A stretch of 6,769 bases of DNA from Thiomonas sp. Its GTDB lineage: Bacteria > Pseudomonadota > Gammaproteobacteria > Burkholderiales > Burkholderiaceae_C. Position 1 is the stretch's first letter, and each line of letters begins with the position of its first letter. Under the pieces are notes generated by a model, which saw only the letters and a program-made list of their open reading frames with translations, did not search any database and had not been told where the DNA came from. Shown one piece after another: positions 1 to 5,043 of this stretch. The DNA is taken from NCBI GenBank assembly GCA_027451915.1, contig DAIDHU010000382.1, positions 1 to 6,769 of the forward strand, written 5' to 3'. The position numbers and the translations under genes were made by a program.

Positions 1-443
1 GGAAACAGCTCGCCCGCGGCCGCGGCGGCCGCGCAGCCCGCGGCATCCTGAACCACGGCATGCGGCGCGCAAGGCACCCCCAGGCGCTGGAACAAGGCCT
101 TTTCCTGCGCACGGTCCTGGCACACGGCCACCGCGGGCGCATGCGGCGCCAGGCGAACGTGCCGATCCAGCCATTGCAGGGCCGCCGCCGGCACGTTCTC
201 GAACTCGATGGTCACCGCGCCCGCCATGCGCGCCACCTGGTGCAACCCGTCCACGTCGTCATAGGCGCTGCACACGTGGCGCGTGGTCACCTGCGCCGCG
301 GGCGCGCCGGCCTGCGGCTCGAGCACCACCACCTCGTAGCCGGCGGACTGGGCCGACTGCGCGAACATGCGCCCCAGCTGGCCGCCGCCCAGCACGCCCA
401 GCACGGCGCCGGGGGCGATGAACTCCTGCGCCGGCCGCGTCAC
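1..443 (-). CDS. purK: PurK, N5-carboxyaminoimidazole ribonucleotide synthetase (N-terminal part)
   Basis: PurK is an ATP-grasp enzyme that carboxylates AIR to N5-CAIR with ATP and bicarbonate, in the cytoplasm; PurE then rearranges the product. The first 147 codons are visible and the gene runs off the left edge. Reading from a GTG start at 443, residues 16-26 are GVLGGGQLGRM, the nucleotide-binding loop typical of PurK. TIEFENVP follows at 78-85 and QDRAQEK at 109-115; both are landmarks of the family. The GTG start is chosen because it overlaps the purE stop (GTGA) and leaves a normal short N-terminus; the only nearby ATG (codon 26) falls inside the glycine loop and would destroy it. The ATP-grasp catalytic part lies outside the window. 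The overlap implies translational coupling to purE. Identification is secure; only the start codon is somewhat uncertain. Confidence 0.93.
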   Translation of the reverse strand, partial: MTRPAQEFIAPGAVLGVLGGGQLGRMFAQSAQSAGYEVVVLEPQAGAPAAQVTTRHVCSAYDDVDGLHQVARMAGAVTIEFENVPAAALQWLDRHVRLAPHAPAVAVCQDRAQEKALFQRLGVPCAPHAVVQDAAGCAAAAAAGELF

Positions 444-922
444 AGCCCCACCCGCATGGCGCTGGCCTGCGCGGTCTGCTCGGCGCGGAAGGCCTCCAGG
501 CGCTGCAGCAGCTGCTCGTCGCCGGCGGCCAGCATGGCCGCCGCGAACAGCGCGGCGTTGGCCGCGCCGGCCTCGCCGATGGCGAAGGTGGCGACAGGGA
601 TGCCCTTGGGCATCTGCACGATGGACAGCAGCGAATCCTGGCCCTGCAGGTGCCGGCTGGGCACCGGCACGCCCAGCACCGGCACGGTGGTCTTGGCCGC
701 CAGCATGCCCGGCAGGTGCGCGGCGCCGCCGGCGCCGGCGATGATCGCCGAGACGCCACGCGCACGCGCGCTGGCCGCGTACTCGAACATCGCATCGGGC
801 ATGCGGTGCGCCGACACCACGCGCGCCTCGAAGGGGATCTGCAGGCGCTGCAGCATGTGCGCCGCGTGCTGCATTACGTCCCAGTCGGAACTCGAACCCA
901 TCACCACGCCGACCAAGGCCAT
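440..922 (-). CDS. purE: PurE, N5-carboxyaminoimidazole ribonucleotide mutase
   Basis: PurE converts N5-CAIR to CAIR in de novo purine synthesis and acts as a cytoplasmic oligomer (an octamer in class I enzymes). The 160-residue product matches the usual class I length. Landmarks are the phosphate-binding GSSSDW at residues 9-14, SAHR at 37-40 (His39 corresponds to the catalytic His45 of E. coli PurE), AGAGGAAHLPGM in the middle, and the DSLLSIVQMPKGIPV stretch followed by AIGEAGAANAAL. The ATG at 922 places the first beta strand directly at the N-terminus, as in homologues. Upstream, a G-rich tract (GGGGGA) about 6 bases before the ATG could serve as a ribosome binding site. The gene is first in a purEK pair and is transcribed divergently from cnoX. 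Nothing in the protein looks unusual. Confidence 0.97.
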   Translation of the reverse strand: MALVGVVMGSSSDWDVMQHAAHMLQRLQIPFEARVVSAHRMPDAMFEYAASARARGVSAIIAGAGGAAHLPGMLAAKTTVPVLGVPVPSRHLQGQDSLLSIVQMPKGIPVATFAIGEAGAANAALFAAAMLAAGDEQLLQRLEAFRAEQTAQASAMRVGL

Positions 923-1082
923 CTTCGGTCCCCCAACGTGAAAAGCCCACCATTTTACCGGCGCCGGTATGCTTCACGCATTCGGGCGCCCCGGAGGCGA
1001 AACCGCGACGACTGCCTGCACCCCGGGGCCTGGAAAACGCAGCCGCCCGCCCCCATATCCGGGTTTTGGAGAACCTAACGCC
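923..1082. promoter_or_regulatory. Divergent purE/cnoX control region with 14-bp palindrome
   Basis: This 160-base gap separates two divergent starts. A perfect 14-bp palindrome, TACCGGCGCCGGTA, lies at 956-969. On the minus strand a TAAAAT hexamer (957-952) shares its first two bases with one end of the palindrome and would be a good -10 box for purE, about 30 bases before its ATG; no convincing -35 is visible. On the plus strand TATGCT (968-973) starts at the other end and is a weaker -10 candidate for cnoX. The palindrome could therefore be an operator touching both promoters. This is inference: GC-rich genomes produce such palindromes by chance, and it does not resemble the E. coli PurR box. 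The rest of the gap, up to the cnoX ribosome binding site, shows no other structure I can support. Confidence 0.45.
1068..1072 (+). promoter_or_regulatory. Ribosome binding site of cnoX
   Basis: GGAGA lies 10 bases before the ATG at 1083 and decides the start of the thioredoxin gene. The same frame is open back to an ATG at 969, but the 38 extra residues would be Pro/Gly/Arg-rich and unlike any thioredoxin N-terminus. Confidence 0.75.
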
Positions 1083-1970
1083 ATGATCGACGCCAACCTA
1101 GCCAATTTCGAGACCGAGGTGGTCGAGGCCTCGCGCAGCCTGCCCGTGCTGGTCGACCTGTGGGCCCCGTGGTGCGGCCCCTGCCGCACGCTGGGGCCGA
1201 TCCTGGAAAAGCTGGAGACCGCCTACGAAGGGCGCTTCAAGCTGGTGAAAATCAACACCGAGGACGAACAGGACCTGGCTGCCGCCTTCGGGGTGCGCAG
1301 CATCCCCATGGTGGTGCTGCTCAAGGACGGCCAACCGGTGGACGGATTCGTCGGCGCCCTGCCCGAGGGGCAGATCCGCCAGTTCCTCGACCGCCACGTC
1401 CCCGCCGCCGAGGAGCCGGCCGAGGAGCAGCCCGAGGCGGCGCAGGACGCGCCGCAGGACCCTGGCGCGGCGCTGGAACAGATGCAGCAGGCGCTGGCCA
1501 CCAACCCGGCCGACGATGCGCTGCGCGGGCGCTACGTGAAAATCCTGCTGGAGGGCGGACGCCTGGACGACGCCCGCCGCGCCTTCGAACCCCTGGCCGG
1601 AAAACTGGCCATCGATTCCCTGGCCGGCGCGCTCAAGGAATGGATGGACGCCATCGACGCGGCCGCCCAGGCTCCGGCCGACGAGGCGCTGCGCGCACGC
1701 ATCGCCGCCGACCGCCGCGACTTCGCGGCCCGCTTCGCCCTGGCGCAACGCGCGATGGCGCAGCGCCAATGGACCGCGGCCATGGACGAACTCCTGGAAA
1801 TCCTCATGCGCGACAAGAACTGGGCCGACCAGGCCGCGCGCAAGGCCTACGTGGCGGTGCTCGAGCTGATGGCCCCGCCGCCGCACAAGACCACCGACGG
1901 CCAGGCTCCGGCGGTGGACCCGACGGTGGAAACCTACCGGCGACGCCTGAGCATGACCGTGCTCAGCTGA
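1083..1970 (+). CDS. cnoX: CnoX/YbbN-type thioredoxin with TPR-like C-terminal domain
   Basis: This 295-residue protein has a thioredoxin domain followed by a helical repeat region, the layout and length of CnoX/YbbN (E. coli YbbN is about 284 residues). CnoX proteins are cytoplasmic chaperone-thioredoxins that protect substrates from over-oxidation and hand them to GroEL or DnaK. The active site is WCGPC (Cys31 and Cys34), with the cis-proline at Ser73-Ile74-Pro75, so it should be redox active, unlike E. coli YbbN, which lacks the full CxxC pair. Residues 107-128 form an acidic Glu/Pro/Gln/Ala linker. From about 129 to the end there are Ala/Leu-rich helices, including a repeat-like LLEGGRLDDARRAFEPLA segment and a C-terminal LLEILMRDKNWADQAARKA segment. 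It is the only plus-strand gene here, lying between purE and purC without an obvious functional tie to purines. The family is clear; the chaperone role is inferred from homologues. Confidence 0.92.
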   Translation: MIDANLANFETEVVEASRSLPVLVDLWAPWCGPCRTLGPILEKLETAYEGRFKLVKINTEDEQDLAAAFGVRSIPMVVLLKDGQPVDGFVGALPEGQIRQFLDRHVPAAEEPAEEQPEAAQDAPQDPGAALEQMQQALATNPADDALRGRYVKILLEGGRLDDARRAFEPLAGKLAIDSLAGALKEWMDAIDAAAQAPADEALRARIAADRRDFAARFALAQRAMAQRQWTAAMDELLEILMRDKNWADQAARKAYVAVLELMAPPPHKTTDGQAPAVDPTVETYRRRLSMTVLS

Positions 1971-1977
1971 ACAGACT

Positions 1978-1995
1978 CCGGCGCCGCAGCGCCGG
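1978..1995. terminator. GC hairpin downstream of cnoX
   Basis: CCGGCGC (1978-1984) and GCGCCGG (1989-1995) form a perfect 7-bp stem with a CGCA loop, starting 7 bases after the cnoX stop. There is no T-run on either side, so it is not a standard intrinsic terminator. It may be a 3'-end stabilising hairpin or a weak or factor-assisted terminator. Confidence 0.45.
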
Positions 1996-1999
1996 GCGA

Positions 2000-2020
2000 G
2001 GGGTCGGCGCGGCCGGCCCC
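2000..2020. terminator. Second GC hairpin between convergent cnoX and purC
   Basis: GGGGTCGGC (2000-2008) pairs with GCCGGCCCC (2012-2020) through nine pairs, one of them a wobble, around a 3-base loop. It ends on the last base of the purC stop codon. With the preceding hairpin it fills the whole gap between the convergent genes, where a bidirectional terminator would be expected. It lacks a T-tract in both directions. Confidence 0.45.
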
Positions 2021-2910
2021 TACCTGGCCGCCAGGCGCTGCAACGCCTCGCGATAGCGCGCCGCGGTGGCCTCGACCACCTCCGGGGGCAGCGCGGGCGC
2101 GGGCGCCCGCTTGTTCCAGCCCGGCACCTGCTCCAGCCAGTCGCGCAGGTACTGCTTGTCGAAACTGGGGGGCGAGATGCCCTCGCGCCACTGATCGGCC
2201 GGCCAGAAGCGCGAGGAATCGGGAGTCAGCGCCTCGTCCATCCACACCAGGCGATCCTGCGCATCCAGGCCGAATTCGAACTTGGTGTCGGCCAGGATGA
2301 TGCCGCGCGACTGCGCGTGCTCGGCGGCGCGGGCGTAGATCTCCAGGCTCACGTCGCGCATCTGCGCCGCGACTTCCACGCCCACCATGCGCACCATCTG
2401 GCCGAAGTCGATGTTCTCGTCGTGCTGGCCCGCCTCGGCCTTGCTCGCCGGGGTGAAGATCGGGTGCGGCAGGCGCGCCGCCTGCTGCAAGCCCTTGGGC
2501 AACTCGATGTCGCAGACCTTGCCGCAGTCCTGGTAGTCCTTCCAGCCCGATCCGGCCAGGTAGCCGCGCACCACCGCCTCGATGGGCAGCGGGCGCAGGC
2601 GCCGCACCACCAGCGCGCGCCCGCGCACCTGGTCGCGCTCGGCCGGGGCCACCACCGACTCCGGATCGATGCTGGTGAGGTGGTTGGGGATCACGTCCTC
2701 CAGCAGCCCGAACCAGAAACAGGAGATCTCGGTCAGGGTGCGCCCCTTGCCGGGGATGCCCTGGTCCATGATCACGTCGAAGGCCGAGATGCGGTCGGTG
2801 GCGACCATCAGCAAAAGGTCGTCCCCGACGGCGTAGTTGTCGCGCACCTTGCCGCGTCCGACCAGCGGCAGGGATTGGATGGTGGTATTCAACAGCGGAG
2901 TGTCAGTCAT
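2020..2910 (-). CDS. purC: PurC, phosphoribosylaminoimidazole-succinocarboxamide (SAICAR) synthase
   Basis: PurC joins CAIR and aspartate with ATP to give SAICAR, the step directly after PurE/PurK. The 296-residue protein is the long proteobacterial form. GRGKVRDNY at residues 18-26 is the N-terminal nucleotide-binding loop. LPIEAVVRGYLAGSGW at 108-123 and ILADTKFEFG at 205-214 match the two SAICAR synthase signatures, and DEALTPDSSRFW at 225-236 is the conserved Asp/Ser segment near the C-terminus. The ATG at 2910 gives a family-typical N-terminus but has no clear Shine-Dalgarno sequence. An in-frame ATG at 2946, with GGAG 12 bases upstream, would add 12 Arg-rich residues and cannot be excluded. 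The frame stays open to 3057, inside aroG, which is not a plausible start. purC follows aroG after 109 bases without a visible terminator, so partial co-transcription is possible. Confidence 0.96.
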   Translation of the reverse strand: MTDTPLLNTTIQSLPLVGRGKVRDNYAVGDDLLLMVATDRISAFDVIMDQGIPGKGRTLTEISCFWFGLLEDVIPNHLTSIDPESVVAPAERDQVRGRALVVRRLRPLPIEAVVRGYLAGSGWKDYQDCGKVCDIELPKGLQQAARLPHPIFTPASKAEAGQHDENIDFGQMVRMVGVEVAAQMRDVSLEIYARAAEHAQSRGIILADTKFEFGLDAQDRLVWMDEALTPDSSRFWPADQWREGISPPSFDKQYLRDWLEQVPGWNKRAPAPALPPEVVEATAARYREALQRLAAR

Positions 2911-2970
2911 GCGCGTGCATCGGGCGTGGCCTCGCGCGCGGACCATCCGCGCCAGGGGCTCCAGCAGGAC

Positions 2971-2976
2971 ATTGTA
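2971..2976 (-). promoter_or_regulatory. Candidate -10 box for purC
   Basis: TACAAT on the minus strand lies 60 bases before the purC ATG. The expected -35 position is occupied by a G-rich tract (2982-3009) and shows no TTGACA-like sequence. The hexamer suggests purC has its own start site in addition to any readthrough from aroG. Confidence 0.4.
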
Positions 2977-2981
2977 GGCAG

Positions 2982-3009
2982 CCCGGACGTCCCCAGCCCC
3001 CGAGCCCCC
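2982..3009 (-). other. G-quadruplex-type motif upstream of purC
   Basis: Reading the minus strand, four G-runs of 5, 5, 4 and 3 bases are separated by loops of 3, 2 and 6 bases. This satisfies the usual G3+N1-7 pattern. It sits between the aroG stop and the candidate purC -10 box, covering the -35 position. Whether it folds is unknown; G-runs are common at this GC content. Confidence 0.4.
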
Positions 3010-3019
3010 ACGCGGCGGC

Positions 3020-4183
3020 CTACCCCCTGTGGCGCGCCCGGCGTTCGCGCACGGCATCGGCCAGCTCGTCCATCAGGCGCAGCGAATCCTCCCAGCCCAG
3101 GCAGGCGTCGGTGATGCTCTGGCCGTAGCGCAGCGCGGCCGGGTCGTGCTGGCCGGGGTTGAACTTCTGCGCGCCGTCGAGCAGGTGGCTTTCCGCCATC
3201 ACCCCGAAGATGCAGCGCTCGCCCGCGCGCAGCTGCGCGCCGATGTCGCGCGCCACCTCGAGCTGGCGCTCATGCCTTTTCTCGCTGTTGGCATGCGAGC
3301 AATCGATCATCAGCCGGCACTCCAGCGCCGCCGCGCGCAACTGCTCGCAGGCCGCGCGCACGCTGTGGGCGTCGTAGTTGGGCTTCCTGCCGCCGCGCAG
3401 GATCACGTGGGTGTCCTGGTTGCCGCGAGTCTGCACGATGGACACCTGCCCGCTCTTGTGCACCGACAGGAAGGAATGCGGCCGGCGTGCGGCCAGGATG
3501 GCGTCGATGGCGATGCGCAGGTTGCCATCGGTGCCGTTCTTGAATCCGATCGGGGCCGACAGGCCCGAGGCCAGCTCGCGGTGCACCTGACTCTCGGTCG
3601 TGCGCGCGCCGATGGCTCCCCAGGAGATGAGATCACCGATGTACTGCGGGGAAATCACGTCCAGGAACTCGCTGCCGGCCGGCACGCCCAGGCGGTTGAT
3701 GTCGATCAGCAGCTCGCGCGCGATGCGCAGGCCGTCGTCGATGCGGAAGCTCTGGTCGAGGTAGGGATCGTTGATCAGCCCCTTCCATCCCACCGTGGTG
3801 CGCGGCTTCTCGAAGTACACCCGCATCACCACCTCGAGCTCGCCGGCGTGTCGCCTGCGCTGCTCGGCCAGGCGCTGCGCGTACTCGCGCGCCGCCCGGG
3901 GGTCATGGATGGAACAGGGGCCGATGACCAGCAGCAGACGGTCATCCTGCCCCTGCACGATGCGGTGCACGGCGCGTCGGGTGTCGCCGATCAGGGTCTC
4001 GACCGCGCTGCCGGCGATGGGCAGGCGGCGGATCAACTGCTCGGGAGCGGGCAGCGGGCGCACATCCTCGACGCGCTCGTCGTCGGTGGCCGAGGTGCGC
4101 TCCGCGGTGGGCGCCACGGGGGCGGCTCCCGCCGCCTGGCGCTCGGGAACGAAATCGGGACTGGAGGGATCGAGCACGGACAT
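3020..4183 (-). CDS. aroG: Class I 3-deoxy-7-phosphoheptulonate (DAHP) synthase
   Basis: This cytoplasmic enzyme condenses phosphoenolpyruvate and erythrose 4-phosphate to DAHP, the first step towards chorismate, Phe, Tyr and Trp. The 387-residue protein matches the E. coli AroG/F/H type. GPCSIHDP spans residues 88-95, FEKPRTTVGWKG 124-135, and SWGAIGARTTESQVHRELASGL 187-208 (partly listed here as SWGAIGARTTES). Predicted metal ligands are Cys90, His297, Glu331 and Asp359. Ser240 in HSFLSV corresponds to the Ser that favours Phe inhibition in E. coli AroG and Neisseria DAHP synthase (Gly in Tyr-sensitive AroF), so Phe feedback is predicted. Alignment with E. coli AroG begins around residue 31, leaving an approximately 30-residue, Pro/Ala/Ser-rich, probably disordered N-terminal extension. 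The start at 4183 has AGGAG nine bases upstream (4197-4193). The gene is preceded by an aromatic-rich leader peptide and terminator, so attenuation is likely. Confidence 0.96.
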   Translation of the reverse strand: MSVLDPSSPDFVPERQAAGAAPVAPTAERTSATDDERVEDVRPLPAPEQLIRRLPIAGSAVETLIGDTRRAVHRIVQGQDDRLLLVIGPCSIHDPRAAREYAQRLAEQRRRHAGELEVVMRVYFEKPRTTVGWKGLINDPYLDQSFRIDDGLRIARELLIDINRLGVPAGSEFLDVISPQYIGDLISWGAIGARTTESQVHRELASGLSAPIGFKNGTDGNLRIAIDAILAARRPHSFLSVHKSGQVSIVQTRGNQDTHVILRGGRKPNYDAHSVRAACEQLRAAALECRLMIDCSHANSEKRHERQLEVARDIGAQLRAGERCIFGVMAESHLLDGAQKFNPGQHDPAALRYGQSITDACLGWEDSLRLMDELADAVRERRARHRG

Positions 4184-4225
4184 CTCCTGGGGCTCCTGCT
4201 GGGGGATTCCGGCGCGGACCCGGCG

Positions 4226-4256
4226 AAAAAAAACCGCCGGGCTTGGCCGGCGGTTT
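4226..4256 (-). terminator. Intrinsic terminator of the aroG attenuator
   Basis: On the minus strand, AAACCGCCGG (4256-4247) pairs perfectly with CCGGCGGTTT (4240-4231) around the loop CCAAGC. Eight T residues follow the stem (4233-4226, three of them also in the stem). This is a textbook intrinsic terminator that ends 42 bases before the aroG start. Being inside the aroG leader, downstream of a promoter and a peptide rich in the pathway's end products, it is best read as the terminator arm (3:4) of an attenuator. It may also stop readthrough from the cytochrome b561 gene. Confidence 0.92.
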
Positions 4257-4307
4257 CTTGAGGAATTCGTGGGTTCAGCTCAAACTCTGCCCTCTCCCTC
4301 CGCCGGC
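4246..4307 (-). promoter_or_regulatory. Predicted antiterminator (2:3) structure of the aroG leader
   Basis: Region 2, GCCGGCGG (4307-4300), is exactly complementary to CCGCCGGC (4253-4246), which includes most of the terminator 5' arm, so the two hairpins are mutually exclusive. A nested inner stem, TTTGAG (4284-4279) with CTCAAG (4262-4257), could extend it across an internal loop. Region 2 lies 9 bases after the last aromatic codon, where it stays free if a ribosome stalls earlier in the aromatic run. A ribosome at the leader stop (4277-4275) would cover the inner stem and sit between regions 2 and 3. Region 2 also has a competing partner upstream, TCCGCC (4352-4347) with GGCGGA (4304-4299), a possible 1:2 hairpin. 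The pairings are seen directly; their regulatory use is inferred. Confidence 0.75.
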
Positions 4308-4358
4308 GCGGTGCGAGAACCAAAAAAAGCCGTAAAACCAGAAGCGGGCGGAATGCAT
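4275..4358 (-). CDS. AroG leader peptide (aromatic-rich attenuator peptide)
   Basis: A 27-codon frame starts with ATG at 4358, about 18 bases after the predicted transcription start, and ends with TGA at 4277-4275. Residues 6-14 are FWFYGFFWF: five Phe, two Trp and one Tyr in nine positions. The remainder is basic and Gly/Ser-rich. Three of the five Phe codons are TTT, uncommon in such a GC-rich setting, and they help make a run of seven T (4328-4322). The peptide most likely acts only through its translation: ribosomes stalling on uncharged tRNA-Phe, -Trp or -Tyr would favour the antiterminator and let transcription reach aroG. E. coli pheA and trp leaders work this way but use mainly one amino acid. 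A weakness is the lack of a visible Shine-Dalgarno sequence before the ATG. The stop lies 91 bases before aroG. Confidence 0.85.
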   Translation of the reverse strand: MHSARFWFYGFFWFSHRAGGGRGQSLS

Positions 4359-4382
4359 GGCGGAAAAAGGGTTTGCGGGCCC

Positions 4383-4388
4383 AGTATA
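4383..4388 (-). promoter_or_regulatory. Candidate -10 box of the aroG leader transcript
   Basis: TATACT on the minus strand is a good -10 hexamer. It predicts a start near 4376 and a 5' leader of roughly 190 bases to the aroG ATG, with the leader peptide beginning about 18 bases in. The -35 region is poor (GC-rich, no TTGACA match at 16-18 bases). Confidence 0.6.
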
Positions 4389-4446
4389 ACCATGCCGGGC
4401 GCGCCGCGCCAGGTGCGCGAGAAGGCGGGCCGGCCGGCGTGGTCGT

Positions 4447-4992
4447 TCAGCCGCGTCGCGGCCACATGCGGCGCAGGGTGTCGTCGCGCTCCACCACCGC
4501 GTGGAACAAGGCGCCCGCCACGTGCAGGCCGATGGCGCCCAGCAGCACGTAGGCCACCACCTGATGCACATCGCCCATTTCATGCGCCCAGCCAGCCCCG
4601 GTGGGCGCCAGCGCCGGCAGGCCCACGAGGCCCGCCAGGTGCACGACCCAGCCGCGCGAGGAGGCGTTGATCCAGCCCAGCACCGGCAACAGCAGGAAGC
4701 CCGCGTACAGCACCACGTGCACCAGCTTGGCCAGGTGCTGCTGCCAGGTGGGGCCGGGCAGCAGGGCCGGGGCGCCGGTGCCGGCACGCCACAGCAGGCG
4801 CAGCACCATGAGCGCCAGGATGCTGGTGCCCACGCCGATATGCCAGGCGATCAGACCCACGGGCTGGGTGTCTCGGCGCACGTCCGGCATCAGCCAGGCA
4901 AGCCCGAACTCGGCCGCGATGAGCACGAAAATCCACCAGTGCAACGCACGGGCTACCGGGTTATACACGGCTGTTTCAGCGGATTGGTTCAT
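4447..4992 (-). CDS. Cytochrome b561-family membrane protein (CybB-like)
   Basis: This 181-residue inner-membrane protein belongs to the bacterial cytochrome b561 family, di-haem b proteins that pass electrons to or from quinone; some oxidise superoxide (E. coli CybB). Four hydrophobic helices are visible, around residues 18-34, 45-68, 88-107 and 143-165. Candidate haem ligands are His18 in RALHWW, His51 in AWHIG, His143 in DVHQ and His157 in GLHVAGALFH, which matches the family spacing. The C-terminus is basic (LRRMWPRRG) and probably cytoplasmic. The ATG at 4992 has no obvious Shine-Dalgarno sequence but puts the first helix at the usual place. It lies 51 bases downstream of tldD on the same strand, with a dyad in the gap, and upstream of the aroG promoter. 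Its physiological electron partner cannot be told from here. Confidence 0.9.
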   Translation of the reverse strand: MNQSAETAVYNPVARALHWWIFVLIAAEFGLAWLMPDVRRDTQPVGLIAWHIGVGTSILALMVLRLLWRAGTGAPALLPGPTWQQHLAKLVHVVLYAGFLLLPVLGWINASSRGWVVHLAGLVGLPALAPTGAGWAHEMGDVHQVVAYVLLGAIGLHVAGALFHAVVERDDTLRRMWPRRG

Positions 4993-5021
4993 GATCGACA
5001 GTCTGCCATCGAAGCCTTAGC

Positions 5022-5036
5022 CCAGACTTAGTCTGG
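5022..5036. repeat. 15-bp dyad between tldD and the cytochrome b561 gene
   Basis: CCAGACT and AGTCTGG are perfect 7-base inverted arms around one central T. The dyad starts 8 bases beyond the tldD stop and 30 bases before the cytochrome b561 ATG. On the minus strand no T-run follows, so it is a poor intrinsic terminator; an operator or a processing hairpin is more likely. A further CAGACT copy on the minus strand occurs close to the cytochrome start (5004-4999). Confidence 0.5.
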
Positions 5037-5043
5037 CGCAAGC

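Noticed and set aside
60..941. Long plus-strand reading frame opposite purE and purK
   Set aside because: It is an antisense shadow of two clearly recognisable pur genes and its Arg/His/Ala-rich product resembles no family; long antisense frames are expected at this GC content.
2911..3057. Extended PurC start at 3057
   Set aside because: It would overlap the aroG end and add 49 residues with no family counterpart; 2910 (or less likely 2946) fits better.
4231..4260. The 4231-4256 hairpin as a plus-strand terminator
   Set aside because: No plus-strand gene ends nearby, and only a short TTTCTT follows on that strand, whereas the minus strand has eight T.
3029..4261. 410-codon plus-strand frame opposite aroG
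   Set aside because: The minus strand encodes an unmistakable DAHP synthase with all catalytic residues; the opposite frame has no recognisable motif.
4280..4465. 61-codon minus-strand frame overlapping the aroG leader in another frame
   Set aside because: Its ATG lies upstream of the predicted promoter inside the cytochrome gene end, and its sequence has no aromatic-run logic or family resemblance.
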